Origin: Stenotrophomonas oahuensis
Lineage (GTDB): Bacteria; Pseudomonadota; Gammaproteobacteria; Xanthomonadales; Xanthomonadaceae
Assembly: GCF_031834595.1 (NCBI RefSeq)
Contig: NZ_CP115541.1
Coordinates: 4,559,840-4,623,839, forward strand
DNA: 64,000 nt
Reading direction: 5' to 3'
Under the pieces are notes generated by a model. The model did no database searches, was not told the DNA's origin, and was given only the letters and a program-made list of their open reading frames with translations. A program made the position numbers and the translations under genes. How positions within the stretch are numbered: the first letter of the stretch is position 1; every line of letters starts with the position of its first letter. Shown one piece after another: positions 15,637 to 25,211 of this stretch.

Positions 15637-17566
15637 CTTCCTGCAGCTCTTTTTTGAACGGGATATCCGGCGGCGGCCTTGCCACCGCCGGCTGGTCCTG
15701 CATGTTCGGGTCGGTCAGGCCACAGCCGCCGCCGAACTGCAGCACCGAAATCACGCAGGAAATCTTTGAACTGGTCCCGGGAATCGGAATCTCCATGGAC
15801 TTGATGCCCCTGCGCACCCACTCGGCCAGCAGCGACTCATTCGGGGCCCAGTACTTGTCGAACGAGGTCGGGGTGTAGTCATACGGCGGCCGTTTGAGCC
15901 AGGTGCCGGACTGGGCGATGCGCTCGCGGCTCCAGCCATCGTTCTCGCCGCCGGGGGCGCCACGCTCGCTGTTGCCGCTGCCGTCCTGGTTCGGCACGCG
16001 CACGCTGCCGTCGGCGTTGAACAGCCCATCACCGGTGCGACCGGTACCCTGGTTGGCCTGGGCGGTGCTGCCTGGCGCGTTGCGCGAGGCTGCGCCCCAG
16101 TCATCGCCGCGTGCTGGCGTTGACCAGTCGCCCGGGTTGGGGGCCGGGCGTGCGGCGGGCGTGGACGAAGGCGACGGGGTCGCTGACGCGGCGCTGCGCG
16201 CGGGCGACGTGGACGTAGAGCCGGGCTCTGCCCGGCTGGCCGACGGCGACGGCGCGGACGTCAGCGGGGCAGAGCCCCGCTCTACAACAGCGGGTGTCGG
16301 CGTCGTTGAAGGCGCGGATGCGGGTGCCGGTGTTGGAGTCGCAGACGCAGTGGCGGCCGTTTCCGGCGAGGGACGGGGCGGCGCGTTGGGAATGGTGCGT
16401 TCACGCACTGCCACTTCCGGGCTGCGTGTCGGCAGCCGCACGCTGACCTCGCGCGACGGCAGCTGCGGAATGGTCACATCCACCACCGGCACGGACGGCA
16501 CTTCGCGCTCGCGCACCTGCACCTCGCGTTGCGGCAGGGTCACTTCCACACGCGGCGTAGTAACTGGGATGGCGGGCGTCGGCGCGGTCACCACGGTGAC
16601 TTCGCGCTCGCGCACGGTGATCTCACGCGGACGCAGCTGCGGTTCGATCGGACGCAGTTGCGGTGTAGCCGGTGTGACCTGCGGCGCTTCCACCGTGGTG
16701 ACGGTGCGTTGACGCACCGTGACCTGCGGAGCTTCGCGTGGGACGACCCGGATTTCCGTGCGTGGCACAGTGGTGGGCGGCACCACGAAATCCGTGGTGG
16801 CCTCGGCCACGTCGGTGGCCTGGATCGGTTGTTCCACTGCGGGTGCCGGCGTGGGGGGCGTCGGCTGCGGTTCGGGCGCGGGGGTGGGTTCGGGTGGTGG
16901 GGTTGCGGCGACCGGGGTCGGCGGCGGCGGCGGGGGAACGGGCTCGCTCGGCGTATCGGCGGGCTGGGGTTGGCTGGCTTCGCTCAGCGGGGCAGAGCCC
17001 CGCTCTACATTCGAGCGGTCAGACACCGCGTTGGTCGGGCGCGCAGCGGCCGCAGTGTTCGGTTGCGCCGCCCCAGCGTTGCCCGGCTGTGCTGCCGCCG
17101 AATCGCCAGGTTGCCCGCCACCCTGCTCTGCCGGCGTGCCCTGCCCGATGAAGTCCACCCGCATGCGCCCGCCATCCCCGCCCTGCTCCGGCTCGACCGG
17201 CGGGCGGATCACCGCCACCCACACCAGCAGCAGCGCAAACATCACGTGCAGCAGCACACTGATCGCCGCCGAGGTCCAGCGCATCCAGCGCTGGTCGCGC
17301 GGGGCCGGGTCCCAGGTCTGCCACGCCAGCTGGCGCAATGCCTGCGGGAAGCTCAACGCGGGCAGCCGCCCCGGCGGACCGGGCAACGGACGCTTCATCA
17401 GCTGCGCGACCATCTCGGCGGCACGCGCCGAGTAAGGCAGCGGATTCAGCGCGCGCAGCCACAGGCCCCAGCCGTACGGCAGGCCCGTGGTCTTTTCCAC
17501 AATGCGCTTGTCCGGCTGGCGTGCCAGCAGCCAAGCGAGAATGTCGTCAGCCCGGCGCAGAGGCAC
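15620..17566 (-). CDS. Large proline-rich single-pass membrane protein
   Basis: The 648-aa product has an N-terminal cytosolic part (about residues 1-100, WGLWLRALNPLPYSARAAEM), one membrane helix (AISVLLHVMFALLLVWVAVI), then about 430 residues rich in Pro, Ala, Thr and Val with repeated TVREREV/QVREREVP-like segments, and a conserved-looking C-terminal part of about 100 residues ending near GGGCGLTDPNMQ. The layout recalls TonB-like spanning proteins, but no TonB domain is visible and the function is unknown. Three SMAG repeats are part of the coding sequence. The start is a GTG with a weak ribosome site, ten bases after the nfuA stop. Confidence 0.7.
   Translation of the reverse strand: MPLRRADDILAWLLARQPDKRIVEKTTGLPYGWGLWLRALNPLPYSARAAEMVAQLMKRPLPGPPGRLPALSFPQALRQLAWQTWDPAPRDQRWMRWTSAAISVLLHVMFALLLVWVAVIRPPVEPEQGGDGGRMRVDFIGQGTPAEQGGGQPGDSAAAQPGNAGAAQPNTAAAARPTNAVSDRSNVERGSAPLSEASQPQPADTPSEPVPPPPPPTPVAATPPPEPTPAPEPQPTPPTPAPAVEQPIQATDVAEATTDFVVPPTTVPRTEIRVVPREAPQVTVRQRTVTTVEAPQVTPATPQLRPIEPQLRPREITVREREVTVVTAPTPAIPVTTPRVEVTLPQREVQVREREVPSVPVVDVTIPQLPSREVSVRLPTRSPEVAVRERTIPNAPPRPSPETAATASATPTPAPASAPSTTPTPAVVERGSAPLTSAPSPSASRAEPGSTSTSPARSAASATPSPSSTPAARPAPNPGDWSTPARGDDWGAASRNAPGSTAQANQGTGRTGDGLFNADGSVRVPNQDGSGNSERGAPGGENDGWSRERIAQSGTWLKRPPYDYTPTSFDKYWAPNESLLAEWVRRGIKSMEIPIPGTSSKISCVISVLQFGGGCGLTDPNMQDQPAVARPPPDIPFKKELQEDNGSR
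16215..16285. repeat. SMAG repeats inside a coding region
   Basis: A GTAG palindrome with core AGCCGGGCTCTGCCCGGCT (16215-16237) and an inverted one with core GCGGGGCAGAGCCCCGC (16263-16285) lie within the proline-rich protein gene and are translated (ERGSAPL and RAEPGSTST). A third copy is at 16986-17008 and also encodes VERGSAPL. Confidence 0.8.
16986..17008 (+). repeat. SMAG repeat inside a coding region
   Basis: A copy of the core GCGGGGCAGAGCCCCGC followed by TCTAC. It is read in the same frame as the copy at 16263-16285 and encodes the same peptide, VERGSAPL. Confidence 0.8.
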
Positions 17567-17575
17567 GCAGCGGAA

Positions 17576-18175
17576 TCAGGCTGCCGTACCGCGGGGAATA
17601 TACGGGGCGTGACCGCTGTCGTGGTCGGTCGCGTCACGCACGGCGGTGATCCCGGGCACGCGGCCCATCAGCGTTTTCTCGATGCCCTGCTTCAAGGTCA
17701 CATCGGCCATGCCACAGCCCTGGCAGCCGCCGCCGAAGCGCAGCAGCACCACGCCGTCGGCCGAGACTTCCTGCACCGCCACGCGGCCACCGTGCGAGGC
17801 CAGCTGCGGGTTCACTTCGTTTTCCACCACCCAGTGCACGCGCTCGACCAGCGAGGCCGAATCGGCCGGGGCTTCGCCCTTGATCTTCGGAGCCTTGATG
17901 GTGAGCTGCTGGCTGCCGGCGCTGTTGTTGACGAAGTCGATTTCCGCGCCGTCCAGCCAGCCGACGCTGTCCGAGGCGACATACAGGGTGAAACCGTCGC
18001 AGTCCACCGCCCATTCGTCGCCGAGCAGGTCGGCCGGTTCGGCGAACTCCAGACGCGCGTCGGCGCGCGGGGTGCCGGCATCGACGGCGCTGAGGCGCAC
18101 GCCCATGCCGGGCACGGCTTCGCGCTCGATGAGTTTGCGGAAATAGGTCTGGGCAGTGTCGGAGATCTGGATCAT
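17576..18175 (-). CDS. nfuA: Fe/S biogenesis protein NfuA
   Basis: This 199-aa protein delivers Fe-S clusters to apo-proteins. The N-terminal half is a degenerate A-type carrier domain without its cysteines; the C-terminal half is the Nfu domain, with the cluster-binding C151 and C154 in [19 protein letters not shown]. Length and domain order match E. coli NfuA. It is divergent from phhB, and the proline-rich membrane protein follows it on the same strand. Confidence 0.95.
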   Translation of the reverse strand: MIQISDTAQTYFRKLIEREAVPGMGVRLSAVDAGTPRADARLEFAEPADLLGDEWAVDCDGFTLYVASDSVGWLDGAEIDFVNNSAGSQQLTIKAPKIKGEAPADSASLVERVHWVVENEVNPQLASHGGRVAVQEVSADGVVLLRFGGGCQGCGMADVTLKQGIEKTLMGRVPGITAVRDATDHDSGHAPYIPRGTAA

Positions 18176-18266
18176 GCGGCTATTCTAGCGGCTTACATGT
18201 TATGCGCTCATTCGGTTTATACACTGTCCGGCGCATTGTTCAGGCATACAGATGGTGGAGGATTCC

Positions 18267-18617
18267 ATGACCGACCTCATTCCCCTGGCCCAGGCCCGCT
18301 GCGTGCCGCGCCGGGGCAGTGACCACAAGCTGGGTCAGGCCCGCATCGCCGAGCTGCTGCCGCAGATTCCCGGCTGGGAGCTGGCCGAACAGGGCCAGGC
18401 GCTGACCCGCACGTTTACCTTCAAGAACTACTACCGGACCATGGCCTTCGTGAACGCGCTGGCCTATGTGGCCCATGCTGAGGACCATCATCCAGACCTA
18501 GGGGTGCACTACGACCGGGCGGTGGTGCGTTTCTCCACCCATGATGTGGGCGGCTTGAGCGAAAACGACTTCATCTGTGCAGCCAAGGCTTCGGCGCTTA
18601 TCGAGGGACAATCGTGA
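18267..18617 (+). CDS. phhB: Pterin-4a-carbinolamine dehydratase
   Basis: This 116-aa protein regenerates the tetrahydrobiopterin-type cofactor by removing water from 4a-hydroxytetrahydropterin, usually in support of phenylalanine hydroxylase. The active-site segment is [32 protein letters not shown] (given here only by its key residues: the His pair in EDHHPD and the THDVGG loop). The ATG was chosen for the GGTGGAGG in front. No phhA is nearby. The stop overlaps the start of the TonB-like lipoprotein. Confidence 0.9.
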   Translation: MTDLIPLAQARCVPRRGSDHKLGQARIAELLPQIPGWELAEQGQALTRTFTFKNYYRTMAFVNALAYVAHAEDHHPDLGVHYDRAVVRFSTHDVGGLSENDFICAAKASALIEGQS

Positions 18618-19060
18618 TGACTGGAATGATCAAGGCAGCCACGCAGGGCGTGGCTCTACGGGCTGCGGTTGCGGGCATGGTGGTGGCATTGGCGGGATGC
18701 TCGGGGTCTTCGGAGCCGGCGGCTCCGGTGGCGGCTCCGACGGAGGTGGCGGCAGTGAAGACCCCGCCGCCGCAGTACCCGATCGAACTGGCCTGCCAGG
18801 GCGTGGGTGGTACCAGCACGTTGAAGGTGGTCATCGGCACCGATGGCAAGCCCAGCGACGTGGCGCTGGCGACCAGCAGCGGTAATGGCACGCTCGATGA
18901 GCAGGCACGTACTGCGGTGCTGGGCTGGCAGTTCAAGGCGGCCACCCGGGCCGGCCAGCCGGTGTCGAGCACGATCCAGGTGCCGGTGACCTTCAACCCA
19001 CCGCAGCCGAAGCCGGATGAGTGTTTTGCGATTGAGGAACGGCTGCGCCGCGGCGGTTGA
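18617..19060 (+). CDS. Lipoprotein with TonB-like C-terminal domain
   Basis: The 147-aa product has a signal with lipobox ALAGC and then a domain reading PPPQYPIELACQGVGG and DGKPSDVALATSSG, the layout of the TonB C-terminal fold (here without a membrane anchor and proline arm of normal length). It may be a free periplasmic TonB-like domain; its partner is unknown. A SMAG repeat at 18637-18659 lies inside the signal peptide and encodes AATQGVALR. The start may be GTG 18614, ATG 18617 or ATG 18626; 18617 fits the overlap with the phhB stop. Confidence 0.7.
   Translation: MTGMIKAATQGVALRAAVAGMVVALAGCSGSSEPAAPVAAPTEVAAVKTPPPQYPIELACQGVGGTSTLKVVIGTDGKPSDVALATSSGNGTLDEQARTAVLGWQFKAATRAGQPVSSTIQVPVTFNPPQPKPDECFAIEERLRRGG
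18637..18659 (-). repeat. SMAG repeat within a signal-peptide coding region
   Basis: The palindrome with core AGCCACGCAGGGCGTGGCT and TCTAC end is identical in type to the intergenic copies at 3316 and 5704, yet it is read as part of the lipoprotein signal. Confidence 0.8.
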
Positions 19061-19087
19061 TGGGACGTAACAAGGACGCTTCGCTGC

Positions 19088-19897
19088 ATGCCTGATTTTT
19101 CCGCTGAAAACGTAATCGTCGCCCTGCTGGTCACCTTGGCTGCGGGCCTGGCCACCGGCCTGGGCAGCCTGATGGTGCTGTTCTCGCGCCGCCCCAACCC
19201 GCGCCTGCTGGCGTTCGGGCTGGCCTTCGCCGGCGGCGCGATGGTGTTCGTGTCGCTGACCGAGATTCTCAACAAGGCGATCGACTCGTTCACCCTTGCT
19301 TATGACGCACGGCTGGGCTTCGCTTACGGCACGGCAGCGTTCCTCGGCGGGGTGCTGCTGATCGTGCTGATCGATCATCTGATTCCCAATCCGCACGACA
19401 GCCTGGACAAGCAGGACCCGATGTACCGCGACAACAACCGCGCCTACATCAAGCGCGTGGGTCTGTTGACCGCAGTGGCGATCACCGCGCACAACTTCCC
19501 GGAAGGGCTGGCCACGTTCTTTGCCACCCTGGAAAGCCCCTCGGTGGGCATGCCGCTGGCGTTCGCGATTGCGATCCACAACATTCCCGAAGGCATCGCG
19601 ATTGCGGTGCCGGTGTACTTCGCCACCCAGAACAAGGGGTATGCGTTCCTGGCCAGCCTGGCCTCGGGCCTGGCCGAACCGGTGGGCGCGATCATCGGCT
19701 ATGCCGCCCTGTCGAGCGTGCTGACCCATGCCACCTTTGGCTGGGTGTTCGGGCTGATTTCAGGCGTGATGGTGTTCCTGGCGCTGGATGAACTGCTGCC
19801 GGCGGCCAAGCGCTACGCCAAGGGTCACGAAACCGTGTACGGCCTGGTGGCCGGCATGGGCAGCCTGGCGATCAGCCTGGTGCTGTTCAAGTGGTGA
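19088..19897 (+). CDS. zupT: ZIP-family zinc/divalent metal transporter
   Basis: This 269-aa inner-membrane importer has eight hydrophobic segments. The metal-path motifs are HNFPEG (about residues 137-142) in helix IV and HNIPEG (about 166-171) in helix V, as in E. coli ZupT. The usual variable loop between helices III and IV is short and charged. It probably takes up zinc and other divalent cations. It stands 27 bases after the lipoprotein gene and may be read with it. Confidence 0.93.
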   Translation: MPDFSAENVIVALLVTLAAGLATGLGSLMVLFSRRPNPRLLAFGLAFAGGAMVFVSLTEILNKAIDSFTLAYDARLGFAYGTAAFLGGVLLIVLIDHLIPNPHDSLDKQDPMYRDNNRAYIKRVGLLTAVAITAHNFPEGLATFFATLESPSVGMPLAFAIAIHNIPEGIAIAVPVYFATQNKGYAFLASLASGLAEPVGAIIGYAALSSVLTHATFGWVFGLISGVMVFLALDELLPAAKRYAKGHETVYGLVAGMGSLAISLVLFKW

Positions 19898-20418
19898 TGG
19901 CGGTTCGGTTCTCCGCGTCTATTTGATTGCACACGCTGCGTGACGCCGGGCGACGCCCGGCTGCTGTTGGATTTGGACGAACAGCCGGTGGTTATCGGTC
20001 CCCAGGCTTGGCGCCCCGCAAACCCATCCCGAGACGCCCCAGAGGGTTGGCCGGTGGCCATGGAAAATGCCAAATCAACGGCGGTCTCGATTCGAGGTCA
20101 TGCGTTGCCGGATGTTGGAGGTTTCACGGCCGTCGTCTTTCGGCCGACGCTACCGGGCCCACATGCTTTTGATTTTTGATGGCCACCGACCCACTGTCGA
20201 TGGCGGTTCGGGGTGGGCTGGAGGGGGCGTGAGCCGCATGGATGCGGCGATCGAGCTTACAGGGACGTACTTGCAGCGTCCCCCGCAACGCCCATTCCGA
20301 GCCGCCAAACCAGTGAACCGATGACCACCGGCTTTTCGCACAGATCCAACAGCAGCCGGGCAGAGCCCGGCGTCACGGAGCGCGTGCAATCGCAGCGGTG
20401 CGAATCAAGCGCTTAGGA
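19898..20418. repeat. Noncoding element with about 90-bp inverted arms
   Basis: The 520 bases between zupT and rluC hold no supportable gene. Bases 19925-20015 and 20301-20391 are inverted copies of each other, matching at roughly 75 of 91 positions without gaps. Each outer arm contains a SMAG-like hairpin (CGCCGGGC..GCCCGGC) followed by CTGCTGTTGGAT and a GCCGGTGGT segment. Inside lie another GTAG palindrome near 20130-20155 and partly self-complementary stretches. A related arm fragment recurs at about 63814-63860. It looks like a composite repeat or a nonautonomous mobile unit. Confidence 0.65.
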
Positions 20419-21396
20419 TCAGCCCAGGCGGTTCAGGGCTTCGGCCAGTTCTTCGGCCAGTGGGGCGTTGAGGACGTAGGGGGTCTTGCCGTTGTCCAGG
20501 GCGAACTCCAGCGAGGCGGCGTGCAGGAACAGGCGTTTCAGGCCGATCTGCTCACGAAGACGCTTGTTGACGTCCGGTTCGCCGTATTTGTCGTCACCGG
20601 CCACAGGGTGGCCGAGATGCTGGGCGTGTACGCGGATCTGGTGGGTGCGGCCGGTTTCGATCCGGACCTCGCAGTAGGAATGCCCGCCCCGGCGCTCCAG
20701 CACCTTGAAGTGGCTGATCGACTCCTTGCCGATCGCGTTCACCTGCACGTGGCGCTCGCCGCCCTGGCGCAGGCCCACGTGCAGCGGCGCGTCCACCGTC
20801 ATCGTGCCGTCCGGCATGCGGCCCACCAGCAGGGTCAGGTAGCGCTTGCGGATGCCCGCGCCGTGGTCTTCACGCAGCAGCGCCTGCAGCTCGCTCAACG
20901 CCGAACGCTTCTTGGCCACGATCAGCAGACCCGAGGTGTCCCGGTCCAGACGGTGCACCAGCTCCAGGGTCTTGCCCGGGCGCAGGGCGCGCAGGGTCTC
21001 GATGGCCCCGAAACTGATTCCGCTGCCACCATGGCTCGCCACCCCGGACGGCTTGTTCAGCGCCAGCAGACGGTCGTCCTCGAAGACGATGGCCGCCTCC
21101 AGCCGCTTCATGAACGCGTCCGGCGGAGCGGCCTTGTCTCCCTCCTCGGTGAGACGGACCGGCGGCACCCGCACCTCGTCGCCTGCCTCCAGCTTGCGCT
21201 CGGCCTTGGCGCGGCCGCCGTTCACACGGACCTGGCCGCTGCGCACCAGCTTGTACACCAGGCTGCGCGGAGCGCCTTTCAGCTGGCCCAGCAGGAAGTT
21301 GTCCAGGCGTTGCCCGGCACGGTCGGCCGGAACTGTGATCATGCGCACGCTGGTCTTGGTGTCAGCGGACTTGGGGGACGGCTCGGAGACGGTCAT
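20419..21396 (-). CDS. rluC: 23S rRNA pseudouridine synthase RluC
   Basis: This 325-aa enzyme makes pseudouridines in 23S rRNA (positions 955, 2504 and 2580 for E. coli RluC). An S4 RNA-binding domain occupies about residues 28-85 (QRLDNFLLGQL, LVRSGQVRVNG). The catalytic aspartate is D151 in HRLDRDTSGLL, and the KRYLTLLVG and RTHQIRVH motifs follow. It is divergent from rne, the same gene order as in E. coli. Confidence 0.94.
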   Translation of the reverse strand: MTVSEPSPKSADTKTSVRMITVPADRAGQRLDNFLLGQLKGAPRSLVYKLVRSGQVRVNGGRAKAERKLEAGDEVRVPPVRLTEEGDKAAPPDAFMKRLEAAIVFEDDRLLALNKPSGVASHGGSGISFGAIETLRALRPGKTLELVHRLDRDTSGLLIVAKKRSALSELQALLREDHGAGIRKRYLTLLVGRMPDGTMTVDAPLHVGLRQGGERHVQVNAIGKESISHFKVLERRGGHSYCEVRIETGRTHQIRVHAQHLGHPVAGDDKYGEPDVNKRLREQIGLKRLFLHAASLEFALDNGKTPYVLNAPLAEELAEALNRLG

Positions 21397-21799
21397 TGGC
21401 CTTTTATTCTGTTACACTCGGCGGGCGAGATAAGGGATTGATTTCGTTGGAAGTTGTTCTGGGCCAGAAGCCCGGCTTCCTTCGATTCCGGCACAGTGCG
21501 CAGCCACCGCCCCCGGGGCGGCCATGTTAGCGGCTCACCGGCGGTCCCGGCCATCGCCGGATGCCTGACAAGCGTCTGCGCTGAAAAAATGACCCTGTGG
21601 CGCTCCAGCCTGGCTGACAGCTGCCTCCGGCCCGCAACACCCAAACCATAAAAATGTAGCGCTCCCGCGGCCTGCCGTGGTGTTGAAGCGCTGGAAGCCC
21701 AAGCCGCCCTCCCCGCGCATGCGCGATGGGCGAGCAAGCGTGACCAGAAGCGAAACCCCATGGCGTTCCGCGCGGTAGCAGCGCGCGAGGAACGCAACA
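21397..21799 (+). other. Long 5' region of rne
   Basis: About 400 bases separate rluC and rne. A TACACT hexamer near 21413 could be a -10 box, giving a leader of more than 350 bases. The leader holds several GC hairpins, such as CCGCCCCCGGGGCGG near 21503-21520, alternating with A-rich single-stranded stretches (CTGAAAAAATGACC near 21582, CATAAAAATG near 21648). In E. coli the rne leader mediates autoregulation by RNase E; the same role here is inferred from layout only. Confidence 0.5.
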
Positions 21800-24700
21800 A
21801 TGAAGCGAATGCTGATCAATGCCACGCAGGCTGAAGAGCTGCGGGTAGCCATCGTGGATGGCCAGACGCTGTACGACATCGACATCGAACAGCCGTCCAA
21901 GGAACAGAAGAAGTCGAACATCTACAAGGGCCGCATCACCCGCCTGGAGCCCTCGCTGGAAGCAGCGTTTGTTGAATACGGCGGCGACCGTCACGGCTTC
22001 CTGCCGCTGAAGGAAATCTCCCGCGATTACTTCCAGGCCGGGGTCGACCACAACAAGGCGACCATCCGCGAACTGCTGCGCGAAGGCCAGGAAGTCGTTG
22101 TCCAGGTGGACAAGGAAGAGCGTGGCAACAAGGGCGCTGCCCTGACCACGTTCATCTCGCTGGCCGGCCGCTACATGGTGCTGATGCCGAACTCGCCCAC
22201 CGCCGGTGGCGTGTCGCGTCGCATCGAGGGCGAAGACCGCGCCGCGCTGAAGGACGCGCTGGACAAGCTGAACATCCCCGACGACATGGGCGTGATCATC
22301 CGCACCGCCGGTGTCGGCCGTGATGCCGAAGAGCTGCAGTGGGACCTGGACTACCTGCTGCAGGTTTGGAAGGCCATCGCCGAAGCGGCGCTGACCAAGC
22401 CAGCACCGTTCCTGATCTACCAGGAATCGCGCCTGATCGTGCGCGCCCTGCGTGACTACCTGCGCGCCGATGTCGGCGAGATCCTGGTCGATACCGAAGA
22501 GCTGTACGAAACCGCGCGCGAATTCATGCAGCAGGTGATGCCGCAGACCCTGCGCAAGCTCAAGCATTACAAGGACGACATCCCGCTGTTCAACCGCTTC
22601 CAGATCGAATCGCAGATCGAAGGCGCGTATGAACGCAATGTCCGCCTGCCGTCCGGCGGCTCGATCGTGGTCGACCAGACCGAAGCGCTGACCGCCATCG
22701 ACGTCAACTCCTCGCGCGCCACCAAGGGCAGCGACATCGAAGACACCGCCTTCCAGACCAACCTGGAAGCGGCCGAGGAAGTCGCCCGCCAGCTGCGCCT
22801 GCGCGACCTGGGCGGCCTGGTGGTGATCGACTTCATCGACATGTCGTCGAACAAGCACCAGCGCGAAGTGGAAAACCGCCTGCAGAACGCGCTCAAGTAC
22901 GACCGCGCGCGCGTTCAGCTGGGCCGCATCTCGCGCTTCGGCCTGATGGAAATGAGCCGCCAGCGCCTGCGCCCGAGCCTGGGCGAATCCAGCCAGATCA
23001 TCTGCCCGCGCTGTGACGGCCATGGCCGTATGCGCAGCGTGGAGTCGCTGTCGCTGTCGATCATCCGCGTGGCCGAAGAACACGCCATGAAGGAAAACAC
23101 CGGGCAGGTGCTGGTCCAGGCCCCGGTGGAGATCGCCAACTACCTGCTCAACGAGAAGCGCAGCGCGCTGCGTGAAATCGAGCAGCGCCACGATGCGCCC
23201 ATCGTGATCGTCGCCGACGAGCAGTTGCACACCCCGCATTACGAAGTGACCCGCCTGCGTGAAAACGAGCTGGGCGAAGAAAGCGGCAAGCCCAGCTACC
23301 AGCGCGGTACCCCGCGCAAGCTGCCGGTGCATGCGCTGACCAAGGCCCAGCTGAACATCCCGGCCGCCCCGGCCGTGACCAACGTCAAACACAGCGCCCC
23401 GGCTCCGGTCCGCGAAGTGGCCGAAGTGGAAGCCACGCCGGCTCCGGCTCCGGCCGCCCCGGCACCCGTGGCCGCGCCGGCCACCGGCGGCGTGGTTGGC
23501 TGGTTCAAGCGCATCTTTGGTGGTGAACCGGCTCCGGCCGCCGCTCCGGCTGCACCGGCACGCCCGGCCCAGGACGGCAACCGTAACGGTCGCAACAAGG
23601 ACCGCAACGGCAAGGACCGTCGCCGCGACGAACGCGGTGGCAACGGCCAGGCCCAGGGCCAGGGTCGCAACAAGGACCGTCGCGATGAGCGCGGCGACCG
23701 TAGCGGCAAGGGCGAGCGTCGCGACGACCGTCGTCAGGACCAGGCGGCCAATGCCAACGCCGGCCAGGCCCAGCAGGGCCAGGGCAAGCCGCGCAATGAG
23801 CAGCAGCCAAAGCCGCGCAACGAACAGCAGCCGCAGCAGCAACAGCCGAAGCTGAAGCAGCCGCAGAAGCAGAACCAGAACGGCCAGAAGCCGCAGCAGA
23901 ACGACGCTGACAAGCCGGCCCGTCAGCCGCAGGCCGAAGCGCCGAAGCCGGCCAACATCGGCACGCCGGTGGCGGATGCAGCGGTGTTGTCGGCCGCCGC
24001 TGTCGCGACTGCCGCTGCTACGACCCCGGCTTCCACCGTGCCCGCCCCGACCACCCCGGCTCCGGTCCCGACCCCGGCCGCGGAAGACACCGCGACCACC
24101 GTGGTGGAAGGCGCTGCGCAGGGCGATGCCCCGGCCTCGACCGAGGAAGGCACTGGCGAAGGCGCATCGCGCCGTCGTCGTGGCCGTCGCGGTGGTCGCC
24201 GTCGTCGTCGTGGCAATGGCGAGCAGGCTGCCGGTGCCGAAGGCCAGCTGGATGACAACGGGCTGGACGACGGTGACGACGACCAGGACGGTGACCAGGA
24301 CGGCGTGCAGGATTCGGCTCCGGAAGCAGCACCCCGCGCCGCCGGCAACGGTCAGTCGCAGCCGGAGTTCGACTTCGATGACGAACCGGGCAGCGCTCCG
24401 GCCGCAGCTCCGGCTCCGGCTGCCCAGGCTCCGCGCCCGGCGGCACCGGTGGCAGCGGTTGCCGCTGCTGCCCCGCACGCTGTGGTCAGCAGCCCGGTGG
24501 TGACCGCCGGTCACGCCGAGACCAAGGCAGATGCCGCGCCGTCGTACAACGACCCGGTGCCGTTCGTGGAAAGCCCGGCCCCGGTGCAGGCACCGGTTGT
24601 GGCCGAAGCGCCGAAGCCGGTGGAAGCGCCGGTTGTGGTGGAGGCACCGAAGCCGGTGGAAACGCCGGTCGCTGTGGAAGCCCCGAAGCCGGTTGAGGCT

Positions 24701-24976
24701 CCGGTCGTCGCCGAAACGCCGAAGCCGGTGGAAGCGTCGCAGCCGACCGAAGCCGCTCGCCCGGTCCAGGCCAACCTGCTGGACTCGGTGGACGCAACGA
24801 CGAACCCCGGTAGTGACACGCCACGCGTGTCTGCTCCGGTCGCCGCCGAACCGGCCGCAACCGACGCCGCCGCCCAGGCCGCAGTAGCCGAAGCCCGCGA
24901 GGACATCCCGACCGATGAACTTGCTCAGGCGGAAGCCGCTGCCAAGGTGGACGAGGACAAGGCTGACAAGGCCTGA
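21800..24976 (+). CDS. rne: Ribonuclease E
   Basis: This 1058-aa endoribonuclease starts mRNA decay and processes rRNA and tRNA. The catalytic half (about residues 1-520) begins [21 protein letters not shown] with the S1 domain; VDFIDM-like IDFIDMSS and the aspartates in TAIDVNSS form the DNase-I-like site, and [10 protein letters not shown] is the zinc link (two cysteines at about 402 and 405). The C-terminal half is disordered: Arg/Asp-rich blocks for RNA binding, a Gln/Pro block and Ala/Pro repeats that would scaffold the degradosome. GAGGAA precedes the ATG. A strong terminator follows. Confidence 0.96.
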   Translation: MKRMLINATQAEELRVAIVDGQTLYDIDIEQPSKEQKKSNIYKGRITRLEPSLEAAFVEYGGDRHGFLPLKEISRDYFQAGVDHNKATIRELLREGQEVVVQVDKEERGNKGAALTTFISLAGRYMVLMPNSPTAGGVSRRIEGEDRAALKDALDKLNIPDDMGVIIRTAGVGRDAEELQWDLDYLLQVWKAIAEAALTKPAPFLIYQESRLIVRALRDYLRADVGEILVDTEELYETAREFMQQVMPQTLRKLKHYKDDIPLFNRFQIESQIEGAYERNVRLPSGGSIVVDQTEALTAIDVNSSRATKGSDIEDTAFQTNLEAAEEVARQLRLRDLGGLVVIDFIDMSSNKHQREVENRLQNALKYDRARVQLGRISRFGLMEMSRQRLRPSLGESSQIICPRCDGHGRMRSVESLSLSIIRVAEEHAMKENTGQVLVQAPVEIANYLLNEKRSALREIEQRHDAPIVIVADEQLHTPHYEVTRLRENELGEESGKPSYQRGTPRKLPVHALTKAQLNIPAAPAVTNVKHSAPAPVREVAEVEATPAPAPAAPAPVAAPATGGVVGWFKRIFGGEPAPAAAPAAPARPAQDGNRNGRNKDRNGKDRRRDERGGNGQAQGQGRNKDRRDERGDRSGKGERRDDRRQDQAANANAGQAQQGQGKPRNEQQPKPRNEQQPQQQQPKLKQPQKQNQNGQKPQQNDADKPARQPQAEAPKPANIGTPVADAAVLSAAAVATAAATTPASTVPAPTTPAPVPTPAAEDTATTVVEGAAQGDAPASTEEGTGEGASRRRRGRRGGRRRRRGNGEQAAGAEGQLDDNGLDDGDDDQDGDQDGVQDSAPEAAPRAAGNGQSQPEFDFDDEPGSAPAAAPAPAAQAPRPAAPVAAVAAAAPHAVVSSPVVTAGHAETKADAAPSYNDPVPFVESPAPVQAPVVAEAPKPVEAPVVVEAPKPVETPVAVEAPKPVEAPVVAETPKPVEASQPTEAARPVQANLLDSVDATTNPGSDTPRVSAPVAAEPAATDAAAQAAVAEAREDIPTDELAQAEAAAKVDEDKADKA
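24597..24740 (+). repeat. Four 36-bp in-frame repeats in the RNase E tail
   Basis: Four consecutive units encode variants of [12 protein letters not shown], 12 residues each. The repeat lies in the disordered scaffold half of RNase E and may differ in copy number between strains. Confidence 0.8.
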
Positions 24977-24994
24977 TTCCTGACCCACGCGGCA

Positions 24995-25028
24995 AAACAA
25001 ACAGCGGCCGAAAGGCCGCTGTTTGTTT
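24995..25028 (+). terminator. Terminator hairpin of rne
   Basis: A perfect 15-bp stem (AAACAAACAGCGGCC and its complement) with a GAAA tetraloop begins 18 bases after the rne stop. The T-rich part of the stem serves as the U tract. Confidence 0.85.
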
Positions 25029-25090
25029 GTGGAGATTCCGACAACGCGCGGACACGTATGGCTGGCTTACGTGCGCAGGATCATGGCTTT

Positions 25091-25189
25091 GACACGCATG
25101 GCGTGTCACTACGATCCTTGGTCGCCCGGGTTTAGGGTCGCACGGTTTTGTTTGGTCGGGCGACCTGTAGGGACACGCCGTGCATGTCC
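25091..25189. repeat. SMAG repeat pair, inverted
   Basis: A GTAG palindrome on the minus strand at 25091-25112 (core GACACGCATGGCGTGTC) and one on the plus strand at 25167-25189 stand between the convergent rne and EEP hydrolase genes. Confidence 0.75.
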
Positions 25190-25211
25190 TCGGGGTGCGG
25201 GCCGCGTGCGA

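Noticed and set aside
15620..17566. TonB protein
   Set aside because: One membrane helix and a proline-rich stretch fit, but the C-terminus lacks a recognisable TonB fold and the N-terminal cytosolic part is too long.
21527..25000. A very long open frame antisense to rne
   Set aside because: It mirrors the GC-rich third-position pattern of rne, has low-complexity composition and no ribosome site; rne itself is certain.
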